Source of the DNA: JACKIP01 sp963710165
GTDB lineage: Bacteria; Pseudomonadota; Alphaproteobacteria; Micavibrionales; Micavibrionaceae
DNA: 64,000 nt
Reading direction: 5' to 3'
Assembly: GCA_963710165.1 (NCBI GenBank)
Contig: CAVPYZ010000004.1
Coordinates: 1-64,000, forward strand
The first letter of the stretch is position 1; each line of letters begins with the position of its first letter. Below, in pieces: positions 25,501 through 33,630 of the stretch. A program made the translations under genes and the position numbers. The notes beneath the pieces are model-generated. The model searched no databases, had not been told where the DNA came from, and worked only from the letters and a program-made list of their open reading frames with translations.

Positions 25501-26958
25501 TTATTGCGCTGCGACAGTTGGCATATCTTGAAAAGTGCTTCCAAAACCAGAAGTAAATGATGCTAACTCTTTATGACTCCAAGCGCGCTCGTCAAAATCA
25601 AGCAAATAAGAAAAGTCTTCTACCAAGTAACTTTCTGCATTATTTACAATTTCAGTCGCGGCTCTTGTTAAGGCAAAAACAGTTTCAGGATGTCTAGATA
25701 ATAAATCAGGCAAATTTCTTAATATTTTGACTGATTCTGAAGCACATGTTCTTGCTGTATCTTCAATAATTTTTACGGCTTCTTCTTCTGGTATTTTTAA
25801 ACGATTTGATAAAGTTAGAAAATCATCCTCGTCAAGATCACTATATTTTCCGTTTAACGATAAAGACTGATCGGTATTATCCATGTAATCATATGTGACT
25901 TCGCCAGTTAAAACATCTCTGTTTCTGTGTTCTGTAGGATAAATCATACTTGGTACAGAATCGTAGGTTGGCGCAAGTCTGACAGATATGTCATCTGTTT
26001 CATTATTGCGGGTTTTCAAAACCGATATGTTTTTTAAATGCATATCATTATCACGGCTGAAATAAGCAAGAGCCACTCTTGTGAATAAAGCCCGTGCATC
26101 TTCTTCGGGGCTGGTTGATACTTCCATTAATGCGTCTGCAACTTCTTCTATAGTATGATCATATTTATTTTCAGTGCTTGTACGAAGGGTTGTGCAGAAG
26201 TCATTCATTAAGACAGCCTCCCGATCAGCATCTGTAGAATCTACAATGTCAAATCTCTCAACTATTAATGCGTAAGATGATCCTTTATTCACATCCATTA
26301 AAGCAAAGTCTTCTGTTTCTAATCCGCAAGCTTTTGATAATTGCAGGCTCATCCACTCCGTTGCGGGTGATGTTGATCTGATCGGGCCTTCATTACCATA
26401 TTTTGCAATATGTGTGAAAGCACGTCCATAAGCAGGCGTTAAAACGACATCATCACCTACTTTTGATAAATTCATCGGAAGCTTGATTTCATATCCGGAA
26501 AAACGTGGCATAAGCGGATTATCCCAGTTATTTCCGACGCGCGTATTAAAGTGCGTTGTCATTCTTTCTTTCGGGCCGTCATAATAACCTTCAAAAACCA
26601 AATCATCTGATATGTGGTCACGTAGTCTGACAGAGTGATTATCACGGACAACTTCTGTAATGCACTCTTCACTATTTCCAATCACAATATTGGATAATAG
26701 TCGTATACTCTCTTCAATATATGTTTTATGACCACCCTTTTTCCAGTCCAACACATCTGCAAGCCAGCCTTCGGGTCTTAAATTTGTAATCATGAAAGGT
26801 AATTCACCCGGATTGCGCCCTTCTACGATTTCTGATGCAACCGTGCCGTAACTATCCCACTGCCATGTTGACTGGTCATCAGTCGGCATTGTTAATTTGC
26901 CAGCCACAATACCATTATGACCAACATACACACTCTGTTTCTCTTTTAGCATTACCAT
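25501..26958 (-). CDS. HipA-like serine/threonine kinase family protein
   Basis: Encodes 485 residues. The N-terminal part (VYVGHNGIVAGKLTMP and PFMITNLRPEGWLADVL) matches the HipA N-terminal subdomain. The kinase core has PRFSGYEIKLPMNL, an ATEWMSLQLSKACGL segment with the conserved E, a catalytic loop DNDMHLKNIS and a metal-binding APTYDSVPSMIYP. Related HipA toxins phosphorylate glutamyl-tRNA synthetase or other targets. No HipB-like helix-turn-helix gene is adjacent; folC lies 42 bp upstream on the same strand. It may be a solitary kinase rather than a toxin-antitoxin toxin. The stop is followed by the ChvI-like gene's promoter region. Confidence 0.75.
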   Translation of the reverse strand: MVMLKEKQSVYVGHNGIVAGKLTMPTDDQSTWQWDSYGTVASEIVEGRNPGELPFMITNLRPEGWLADVLDWKKGGHKTYIEESIRLLSNIVIGNSEECITEVVRDNHSVRLRDHISDDLVFEGYYDGPKERMTTHFNTRVGNNWDNPLMPRFSGYEIKLPMNLSKVGDDVVLTPAYGRAFTHIAKYGNEGPIRSTSPATEWMSLQLSKACGLETEDFALMDVNKGSSYALIVERFDIVDSTDADREAVLMNDFCTTLRTSTENKYDHTIEEVADALMEVSTSPEEDARALFTRVALAYFSRDNDMHLKNISVLKTRNNETDDISVRLAPTYDSVPSMIYPTEHRNRDVLTGEVTYDYMDNTDQSLSLNGKYSDLDEDDFLTLSNRLKIPEEEAVKIIEDTARTCASESVKILRNLPDLLSRHPETVFALTRAATEIVNNAESYLVEDFSYLLDFDERAWSHKELASFTSGFGSTFQDMPTVAAQ

Positions 26959-27000
26959 TTGTTGTAACTTACCATAAAGTTTTTAAAAAAAGAAGTTTTT

Positions 27001-28245
27001 TTAGCGTTCGTAATTATACAAACTGCCACAAATCAAAATTTTTGCTGGTTCTTTTTGTTTTGCGATTTGCTGTTTTATAAGCTGATCTAGATTTTGTCCC
27101 ACTTTAAATTCTGTAAGTGACGTGGCGAGGGAGGTTAGAATGTCTTTAACGCCTGCTATATCCTTGTTTTCTTTCATTCCTAGTAATATATGAACAGGCA
27201 TTGCGTTATCGTCGTGTGCCCACTTTTTTAGAATGCTGGCGATTGATCGCGCGCCAGCCAGATTGTGACCGCCGTCAAACCATAATTGCCAATTATCGGG
27301 GAGGAGGTCTGCATATTTTCCACGTGTGATACGCTCCATCCGCCCCGGCCAGATGATGTTTTGCAATCCTGTTTGTTTTGCACGATCAGAGACGGGGAAT
27401 TTTTCCTCTATTACTTTAAGTGTCATGAGCGCGGCACCGGCATTTTGGATTTGATGGGCGCCAATCAAGTTTGGACGGGGATATATGGTTTCTAAATCCT
27501 GATATTTGAATATCATGTCATCGTTTTTTTGACGCGCCGACCAGTTATGTCTGCTGGCATAGAGAGGCGCGGATAACTGCTTTGTTTTATCCTGCAAAAC
27601 TTCTAATGCATCATCACTTTGCGGTGCAATAATACACGGGACATCTTGTTTGATAATACCTGCTTTTTCCGCAGCAATTTTTGCGATTGTATCGCCCAAA
27701 AATTCCATATGATCAAAAGAAACCGGCGTGATAACCGTGGCAAGTGGTTTTGTAATGACGTTGGAACAATCAAGACGCCCGCCCATTCCCGTTTCCAGTA
27801 ACACTATATCGGCGGGCGTGCGGCTGAATGCCAGAAAAGCAAGGGCGGTGGTAAATTCAAAAAATGTTGCGGGATTATCACCGTTGCGCTTAAACATTTC
27901 ATCCAAAAGCGTTTCAAGAGCGTTATCTTCAATATGCTGCCCTGCAATATATATACGCTCATTAAATTTTAAAAGATGTGGTGAGGTATAGGCGTGAACT
28001 TTATATCCTTGCGCTTCCAAAATTGCGCGCAAGGTTGCAATGACAGACCCCTTACCATTTGTACCGGCAACGTGGATAACAGGAGGAAGTTTGGTTTCAG
28101 GACGGTCCAACGACGATAGTAATTTTTGATAGAAACTATTATCTTCGAAATTGATACATCCTGTATCGCTACGTCGCAATTCATAAATATGCTGCAGTTT
28201 TTGCTGCAGAGATTTATTTACGTGTAATGCGTCTTCATCATACAT
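27001..28245 (-). CDS. folC: Bifunctional folylpolyglutamate synthase/dihydrofolate synthase
   Basis: Adds glutamate to dihydropteroate and folates. The 414 residues carry HVAGTNGKGSVIATLRAIL (P-loop, about 60), TSPHLLKFNERI, LETGMGGRLDCSNVI, the SFDHMEFLGDTIAKIAAEKAGI lysine region and the FDGGHNLAGARSIASIL C-terminal motif. It starts immediately after accD (one base between stop and start), continuing the trpA-accD-folC order common in alphaproteobacteria. Confidence 0.95.
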   Translation of the reverse strand: MYDEDALHVNKSLQQKLQHIYELRRSDTGCINFEDNSFYQKLLSSLDRPETKLPPVIHVAGTNGKGSVIATLRAILEAQGYKVHAYTSPHLLKFNERIYIAGQHIEDNALETLLDEMFKRNGDNPATFFEFTTALAFLAFSRTPADIVLLETGMGGRLDCSNVITKPLATVITPVSFDHMEFLGDTIAKIAAEKAGIIKQDVPCIIAPQSDDALEVLQDKTKQLSAPLYASRHNWSARQKNDDMIFKYQDLETIYPRPNLIGAHQIQNAGAALMTLKVIEEKFPVSDRAKQTGLQNIIWPGRMERITRGKYADLLPDNWQLWFDGGHNLAGARSIASILKKWAHDDNAMPVHILLGMKENKDIAGVKDILTSLATSLTEFKVGQNLDQLIKQQIAKQKEPAKILICGSLYNYER

Positions 28246-29121
28246 TTATGCCGCAGCCGGAACCTTGGTAATGGGTGACATGAGGAGGGAGAGAATGCGC
28301 GCCAGTGTTTCTTTTTGGTCGGCGCGTGGGGTGACCATATCGACCATGCCGTGCTCCAGCAAATATTCTGCTGTTTGAAAGCCGTCGGGTAAATCTTCAC
28401 GGACGGTTTCTTTAATAACACGTGGTCCGGCAAAACCAATCATTGCGCCCGGCTCGGCAATATGAATGTCGCCCACCATGGCAAATGATGCGGAGACACC
28501 GCCTGTGGTCGGGTTGGTTAGCACAACGATATATGGCAGCCCCGCGTCCTTAACCATTTCAACGGCAATGATCGAGCGTGGCATTTGCATTAAGGAATAC
28601 ATCCCCTCCTGCATGCGCGCACCACCGGATGATGGAATGGCGATAAAGGCCGCTTTTTGTTTGACGGCTTCTTCGGCGGCTGTGACCAAGCCCTCACCGA
28701 CGGCTGCGCCCATTGACCCGCCCATGAATGAGAAATCAAAAATGGCGATCACGGCTTTTTCACCGCCAATTGTTCCACTGGACACAATAATCGCGTCCTG
28801 ACGTCCTGTTTTCGCGCGAGCATCCTTCAGGCGGGCGCTATAATATTTTTTATCTTTGAATTTTAACGGGTCTTCAGTAACTTTTGCCACCTTAATCTCT
28901 TTATACTTTCCGTCATCAAAATAAGCTTCTAGGCGATCTGTTGCCTCCCACTTCAAATGATGCTCACAGTGAGAACAGACATTATTATTTTCTTTAAATT
29001 CTGTATGGAACAGCATGCCCTCACAATTCGGGCATTTAATCCACAGATTGTCCGGCACGTCTTTCGGTGCGCCGACAATGGAGTTAATACGAGGTCTGAT
29101 AAAATTTGTAAGCCAGTTCAT
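28246..29121 (-). CDS. accD: Acetyl-CoA carboxylase carboxyltransferase subunit beta
   Basis: Transfers CO2 from biotin to acetyl-CoA with AccA, the first step of fatty acid synthesis. The 291 residues start with the zinc domain: Cys30, Cys33, Cys49 and Cys52. The carboxyltransferase core includes VSSGTIGGEKAVIAIFDFSFMGGSMG, SSGGARMQEGMYSLMQM and FAGPRVIKETVREDLPDGFQTAEYLLEHG. It lies between trpA and folC, the usual position. Confidence 0.97.
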   Translation of the reverse strand: MNWLTNFIRPRINSIVGAPKDVPDNLWIKCPNCEGMLFHTEFKENNNVCSHCEHHLKWEATDRLEAYFDDGKYKEIKVAKVTEDPLKFKDKKYYSARLKDARAKTGRQDAIIVSSGTIGGEKAVIAIFDFSFMGGSMGAAVGEGLVTAAEEAVKQKAAFIAIPSSGGARMQEGMYSLMQMPRSIIAVEMVKDAGLPYIVVLTNPTTGGVSASFAMVGDIHIAEPGAMIGFAGPRVIKETVREDLPDGFQTAEYLLEHGMVDMVTPRADQKETLARILSLLMSPITKVPAAA

Positions 29122-29205
29122 GGGTCTGTTTTAACACAAAATTATTTCAAAAGGGAAGTTAGAAGTTTTAGCGTGATGGCGCTTTTCGCCCACATAAAAT
29201 AATTC

Positions 29206-29231
29206 ATGTCATTGCGTGCGCTCACGATGAT
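29206..29231. repeat. Degenerate copy of dispersed palindromic repeat
   Basis: The 29206-29231 stretch reads GTCATTGCGTGCGCTCACGATGA, a short, eroded palindrome with the repeat's left arm, in the trpA-accD gap. Confidence 0.4.
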
Positions 29232-29242
29232 GATTTCAGAGT

Positions 29243-30031
29243 TTACAAAACCGCTTTTAACGCACTGACTTTTTTTAAGATTTCATCTTTGGCAGTTTGC
29301 GGATTGGTTTCGATTTCTGCCACAAGGGCTGAACCAACGACGATTGCATCCGCCGCGCCCTTGAATGACTTTGCATCTTCGGGGGTTTTAATGCCAAAAC
29401 CAACCGCAACAGGTAAATCGGTCATGGTTTTGATATGAGTAATATGTTTATTAACGGCATCTGTATCGGCGCTGGCGGTGCCGGTGACACCCGTAATTGA
29501 CACGTAATACAGAAAGCCGGACGCGCTGGCAATGACAGTTTTTAGGCGATCATCTTCAGTCACCGGTGTGACCAGACGGATCAGGTCAATGCCCGCTTTT
29601 TTGGAATGGATTGAAAGCTCCGCATCTTCTTCAGGGGGCAGATCGACAATAATCAACCCGTCAATGCCCGCGGCCGATGCGTCAGAGATAAACTTTTCAC
29701 AGCCATATTTATAGATAGGGTTGAAATATCCCATCAAAACAAGGGGGGTTGAGGTATTGTTGGTGCGAAATGTCCGCACCATTTCCAGTGTATTGATAAC
29801 AGTTGTACCGGATTTTAACGCGCGCTGTGTTGCGGCCTGTATAGTGGGGCCATCCGCCATGGGGTCAGTGAAGGGCATACCCAGTTCAATAATGTCCGCC
29901 CCGGCCTCCGACAAACCGTCTAGAATATCTTGCGCGGTTGATAAATCAGGATCACCGGCAGCAATATAGGTTACAAGCGCTGTGCGGTTTTGATCTTTTA
30001 AAGATTGAAAGGTTATATCAAGTCTGTTCAT
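29243..30031 (-). CDS. trpA: Tryptophan synthase alpha chain
   Basis: Cleaves indoleglycerol phosphate to indole and glyceraldehyde-3-phosphate. The 262 residues contain the catalytic glutamate and aspartate regions (DIIELGMPFTDPMADGPTIQAATQ; DGLIIVDLPPEE) and LVLMGYFNPIYKYG, with a late GFGIKTPEDAK phosphate-binding segment. accD follows after 121 bp. trpB, which normally precedes trpA, is not present in this window; a membrane protein gene lies upstream instead. Confidence 0.97.
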   Translation of the reverse strand: MNRLDITFQSLKDQNRTALVTYIAAGDPDLSTAQDILDGLSEAGADIIELGMPFTDPMADGPTIQAATQRALKSGTTVINTLEMVRTFRTNNTSTPLVLMGYFNPIYKYGCEKFISDASAAGIDGLIIVDLPPEEDAELSIHSKKAGIDLIRLVTPVTEDDRLKTVIASASGFLYYVSITGVTGTASADTDAVNKHITHIKTMTDLPVAVGFGIKTPEDAKSFKGAADAIVVGSALVAEIETNPQTAKDEILKKVSALKAVL

Positions 30032-30084
30032 GGTTTTTTATACGTTGGGTCGGGGGGAAACGCAAAGCAAAAGAGTGTTCTTGT

Positions 30085-30120
30085 GGAGTGCGTCGTCGCT
30101 TACAGCTCCTCGCAATGACG
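30085..30120. repeat. Partial copy of dispersed palindromic repeat
   Basis: A right arm CTCGCAATGACG ends at 30120, preceded by GTGCGTCGTCGCTTACAG, which retains only a poor match to the left arm. It lies between trpA and the DUF2177 gene. Confidence 0.5.
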
Positions 30121-30136
30121 ATAAACGTATTAAGAC

Positions 30137-30550
30137 TTATGACACGTACGGTAGGATGAATTTTGTTGCGAAATAGCCAAGCGTGGCTGAACCACCCGTG
30201 ACAACTGTTCCCCATGCCGCGTCCATTACGCTGATATGCCAGGGCCACCCCTTTAATGTGGCAAGATTTGTGGCGTCGTACGTTCCGTAAGCACACAGCC
30301 CGAGTAACGCACCATAACCTAGCGCGGTCAAATAACTATCCGCTTGTAAAGCGGGAACAACTGCAAAGACGACAACCCCCACCGCATAAAACAGATAGAA
30401 TACAGCCGCAATGCCCAGCTTCGGGTTTTCCAACATCAGGTCGCCAAGCTCTTTTTTATAATAAGGGCCTGCGATAAATCCCAACCAGATAAAATCGATT
30501 AAAAGGAAAATAGCGGCGGTGGTGATATAGGCAATAATATATGTTGTCAT
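30137..30550 (-). CDS. DUF2177 family membrane protein
   Basis: Encodes 137 residues with four hydrophobic segments. Family features are DFIWLGFIAGPYYKKELG near the first loop and GTYDATNLATLKGWPWHISVMDAAWG later, both characteristic of DUF2177. Function unknown. It precedes trpA at 105 bp on the same strand, where trpB and trpF stand in many relatives. Confidence 0.88.
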   Translation of the reverse strand: MTTYIIAYITTAAIFLLIDFIWLGFIAGPYYKKELGDLMLENPKLGIAAVFYLFYAVGVVVFAVVPALQADSYLTALGYGALLGLCAYGTYDATNLATLKGWPWHISVMDAAWGTVVTGGSATLGYFATKFILPYVS

Positions 30551-30598
30551 ATGTTATATACGAAAGCATCATGACATAAGTTCATATATTTTTATAGT

Positions 30599-31204
30599 TT
30601 ACTCAAAATTGTGTGTAGCACCATCTGCTTGAGGATTAGAGATGTCATCACTACTTATATTTGTTATAGGCGTTATAATATCGAAAGTTTCATCAAATGC
30701 GCTTTTTTCATTAAGATAGACTTCTCCTGTTGTTACACTATATTGTAAGAAGCCCTCTGAAATTTCTTGTGACCCACCCCAAGGTGCTTCTATGACACCT
30801 CCTCGTAATAGCTCTAAAAACAATACTTCATTATTGCCACCTACTACTTTACCATATTCATTTTCATCACCTAAAGGACTATATAGTTTTTCCAATTTAT
30901 CAGCATCTACAACCCATTGATCTAACTCTCCAGTTTCACCTATTTTTGGCGTACCATCAGAATTTAAACGCGTCATAATAGCATCTCCAGGTTGTGCTAT
31001 CTTCTCAGATTGAATGGAGCCATCTTGAGTATTAATTGTCGTAATAGGTGTAACAATATCAACAACATTCATGGCGGCAACAGGTTTATCGCCTACTTTT
31101 ACAGCAGAACCGGGATCAACACCTAATTTTTTTGCAAGGTTATCAAATTCACCTTTTGATAGTTTTTCTCCAGTTGCTTCTAGACGACCATTTTGAAATT
31201 CCAT
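30599..31204 (-). CDS. Hypothetical protein with internal DI-TPIT repeats
   Basis: Encodes 201 residues, no signal peptide or membrane segment. A motif recurs: VDIVTPITTINTQDG near residue 49 and FDIITPITNISSDDI near residue 175. Between them lie a PGDAIMTRLNSDG segment, a W-V-DADKLEKLY block and an APWGGSQEISEGFLQYS block; the order recalls repeats I have seen in other uncharacterised proteins, but I cannot name the family. A strong ribosome binding site (GAGGAG) lies seven bases upstream. Expression therefore looks real. Confidence 0.65.
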   Translation of the reverse strand: MEFQNGRLEATGEKLSKGEFDNLAKKLGVDPGSAVKVGDKPVAAMNVVDIVTPITTINTQDGSIQSEKIAQPGDAIMTRLNSDGTPKIGETGELDQWVVDADKLEKLYSPLGDENEYGKVVGGNNEVLFLELLRGGVIEAPWGGSQEISEGFLQYSVTTGEVYLNEKSAFDETFDIITPITNISSDDISNPQADGATHNFE

Positions 31205-31326
31205 AGTTTTCTCCTCGTTATTAATTAAAGATCACTATATTACATAAAATTATGTATTTCAAGAAATTAGTTTTCAAAAACTAAAGCTAATATTCCTAAA
31301 AATATAACTGTGTTTACATCGTACCT

Positions 31327-32427
31327 TTAGAGAAATTCAACTTGCAACGCTTTAAATTCACGCATACAGCAATCGCCAAATTTTTCAGGGCAGAGGCATC
31401 CATCTGTATCCGGTGATATTTCCGGTTTTTCGGCCGTTTTCAGAATCATGTTTGCCAAGCCATTGATAAAGGCGGGGTGTGTGCCGACAGTTTGCGCGCG
31501 GTAATATCCGATAATACCATGCTCTTCGGCAACTTCCTTATACTCAACATCCAGCTCGACCAGTGTTTCAACATGTTCTTGTGTAAAGGCATGGGGATAG
31601 ATTAAGACGGGAACTTTGTCTTTGACCGCTTTTTCCAGAGCATCTTCGGTAGACGGGCCGATCCATTTTTGCGGGCCAACGCGGCTTTGATAACAAATTT
31701 CCCAATCAAGGTTTTCAATATTCAGCGCGGTTGCAATTTTGGCGGCGGATTGTTCGCACTGCCATTGATAGGGGTCGCCGTCTTTAATTATTTTCTCGGG
31801 CAGGCCGTGGGCGGAAAAAAGAACACGTGGGGTGTGACCGTTTTCAAGCGCTTGCTCATATACCGTTCTGATATTTTCGGCGGAGGCCTGCACGTATCCC
31901 GCATTCCATGGGTAACAGCAAACCATTTTTGTCGGGCGGTTATAATCCGCCTCAAAACAGGCCTTTTGCCAAACTTGAAGGGATGATTTGGTGGTGGTGG
32001 TGGAATATTGCGGATAAAGCGGCATCAGGACAATATTATCCGCGCCCCAATCACGCACTTCACGCACGACTTGCGGGCTCATTGGGTGCCAATAGCGCAT
32101 ACAGGTGAATACCTTATATGTTGTGTCTTTATCTTGTGATTTCAAATGCTTTTCAAGGGCAGAGGCTTGCTCATTTGTATGTTTTAACAAGGGAGAAAAG
32201 CCGCCAATTTCATCATAGCTGTCTTTGGCTTCGCGTTTCGAGCGTTTGTTAGAGATAAAGGCCGCCAAAAAACAGCGAAACGGAACCGGCAGGCGGATAA
32301 TATTTTTATCCATGAAAAAATTCATTAAAAACGGCTTTACCGCATTTTTGCTGTCCGGTCCGCCAAGGTTAAACAGAACAATCGCGGTTTTATGAGACGG
32401 TGCTTGTGAAGATTTTTTAGAGGTCAT
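31327..32427 (-). CDS. hemH: Ferrochelatase
   Basis: Inserts ferrous iron into protoporphyrin IX, the last step of heme synthesis. The 366 residues contain VLFNLGGPDS, MRYWHPM, VLFSAHGLPEKIIKDGDPY (catalytic His) and the late HAFTQEHVETLVELDVEY. The C-terminal tail has Cys344, Cys346, Cys352 and Cys353, which may ligate a [2Fe-2S] cluster as reported for some bacterial ferrochelatases. It follows three small unknown genes after hemE; all five are on one strand. Confidence 0.96.
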   Translation of the reverse strand: MTSKKSSQAPSHKTAIVLFNLGGPDSKNAVKPFLMNFFMDKNIIRLPVPFRCFLAAFISNKRSKREAKDSYDEIGGFSPLLKHTNEQASALEKHLKSQDKDTTYKVFTCMRYWHPMSPQVVREVRDWGADNIVLMPLYPQYSTTTTKSSLQVWQKACFEADYNRPTKMVCCYPWNAGYVQASAENIRTVYEQALENGHTPRVLFSAHGLPEKIIKDGDPYQWQCEQSAAKIATALNIENLDWEICYQSRVGPQKWIGPSTEDALEKAVKDKVPVLIYPHAFTQEHVETLVELDVEYKEVAEEHGIIGYYRAQTVGTHPAFINGLANMILKTAEKPEISPDTDGCLCPEKFGDCCMREFKALQVEFL

Positions 32428-32479
32428 GGGTCTTATACGCTTCCGGTTATTATTCAGATGCTTTTAGCATGAGAAACGC

Positions 32480-32779
32480 TTAAGGGGAAGGGAGCGCAGG
32501 CGGATCGCGATAAAGCCATGGATCATCATAATGCCCCTCTAAAACAACGCATTTATAAACAGGTATGCCGTTGGCCTGTATGTGGCTTGGAATATATTGC
32601 ATGGAAACAGCCTCGCAATTGACCAAAATATCTTCATATAGATCGCGTGCTTCGTCCTCTGCGAAAACAACTTTAACCAGATTATCGTGCGGGTCAGTCA
32701 TATAACACTTATTACGGACGCTATCGAAAGTACGTATTTCGAATATATCGCAATTTTGCAGAGATGTGGTTTTTGACAT
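32480..32779 (-). CDS. Small hypothetical protein, hemE-hemH interval (third)
   Basis: Encodes 99 residues with no signal peptide or membrane segment. It contains a DIFEIRTFDSVRNKCYM start-like beta pattern, an acidic central segment (VVFAEDEARDLYEDILVNCEAVS) and a Pro-rich tail. I recognise no family. It starts 11 bp downstream of the second small gene and precedes hemH by about 50 bp. An AGGATC-like binding site (minus strand) precedes the ATG. Confidence 0.6.
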   Translation of the reverse strand: MSKTTSLQNCDIFEIRTFDSVRNKCYMTDPHDNLVKVVFAEDEARDLYEDILVNCEAVSMQYIPSHIQANGIPVYKCVVLEGHYDDPWLYRDPPALPSP

Positions 32780-32790
32780 TTTATAGGATC

Positions 32791-33207
32791 CTAAATATTA
32801 AAGACGCGTTCTAATTCACTTTTGGCCGGATCATCCATAAAGCTGTGAACCAACGCGCACGGCAATGTGGAGCGTGTTATTTGTCCCTCATGCTCATTTT
32901 CGACATTCATGTGAAAGGCAGCAAGAGAAAAAGAACAGCTGATTTTTTCGCCGAGAAGAGGAATATCAGCCGGTTTCCACGGGCGTATACCACCACGACT
33001 ATCTATAAATTCGGCAATACCGGGTTGAAAGACCAAAACACCTCGCTGTGATATTTTCATACGATCATCGGCATAAACAGCTTCACGGCAAATCATATCC
33101 TGTGTCATTCCCCATTCGGGTGTGCATCGAAACGTACCGATTGTTACGTCAGTCGGGCTGATAGAAGATGTCGCAGATGGCATTAAGTGAGAGATATCGA
33201 AGCTCAT
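32791..33207 (-). CDS. Small hypothetical protein, hemE-hemH interval (second)
   Basis: Encodes 138 residues, predicted soluble and rich in beta structure (TDVTIGTFRCTPEWG, KISCSFSLAAFHMNVENEHEG). It has three cysteines. Its start overlaps the stop of the preceding small gene by four bases, so the two are translationally coupled. Family unknown. Confidence 0.6.
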   Translation of the reverse strand: MSFDISHLMPSATSSISPTDVTIGTFRCTPEWGMTQDMICREAVYADDRMKISQRGVLVFQPGIAEFIDSRGGIRPWKPADIPLLGEKISCSFSLAAFHMNVENEHEGQITRSTLPCALVHSFMDDPAKSELERVFNI

Positions 33208-33602
33208 AAGGTCATCTCCATATCTTGATGATCAATACTTGCCTCTTCGGAAAAATCTTCTTCATGTGTGTTGTCTGGTACATCGGGGTCGCCGTCATAA
33301 TCATGTGCGACTTCGAATGCGTTAACTCTGAAATCGTCATATAAAGCATCGCTATCTCTGGAATCAAAAGCGCCAGAGCATCTGAGTTCATAGCCGTTTT
33401 GTTGAATATCTCTTATATCGCAATAAGCCCCACCAATGCGATCGGTCGATAAAGCAAATAGTAATTTTACAGGTTGAGGATGTAGGCGGCCCGCTTCTTC
33501 GGTGTTTATTTCACGGGCGATTGCATAAAGCTTGGGCGGGTCGTCATTTTTAACTGTAAGTTCTATATCATCTAATTGAAATATTGTTTCAATTTGTTCC
33601 AT
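33204..33602 (-). CDS. Small hypothetical protein, hemE-hemH interval (first)
   Basis: Encodes 132 residues. The first 95 residues look like a compact alpha/beta domain (IFQLDDIELTVKNDDPPKLYAIAREI, PVKLLFALSTDRIGGAYCDIRDI); the tail is strongly acidic (DGDPDVPDNTHEEDFSEEASID) and probably disordered. No family recognised. It follows hemE by 28 bp on the same strand and overlaps the next gene by four bases (ATGA type). Confidence 0.62.
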   Translation of the reverse strand: MEQIETIFQLDDIELTVKNDDPPKLYAIAREINTEEAGRLHPQPVKLLFALSTDRIGGAYCDIRDIQQNGYELRCSGAFDSRDSDALYDDFRVNAFEVAHDYDGDPDVPDNTHEEDFSEEASIDHQDMEMTL

Positions 33603-33630
33603 ATTATATTCCTGTTTAACGTCTTTTTTA

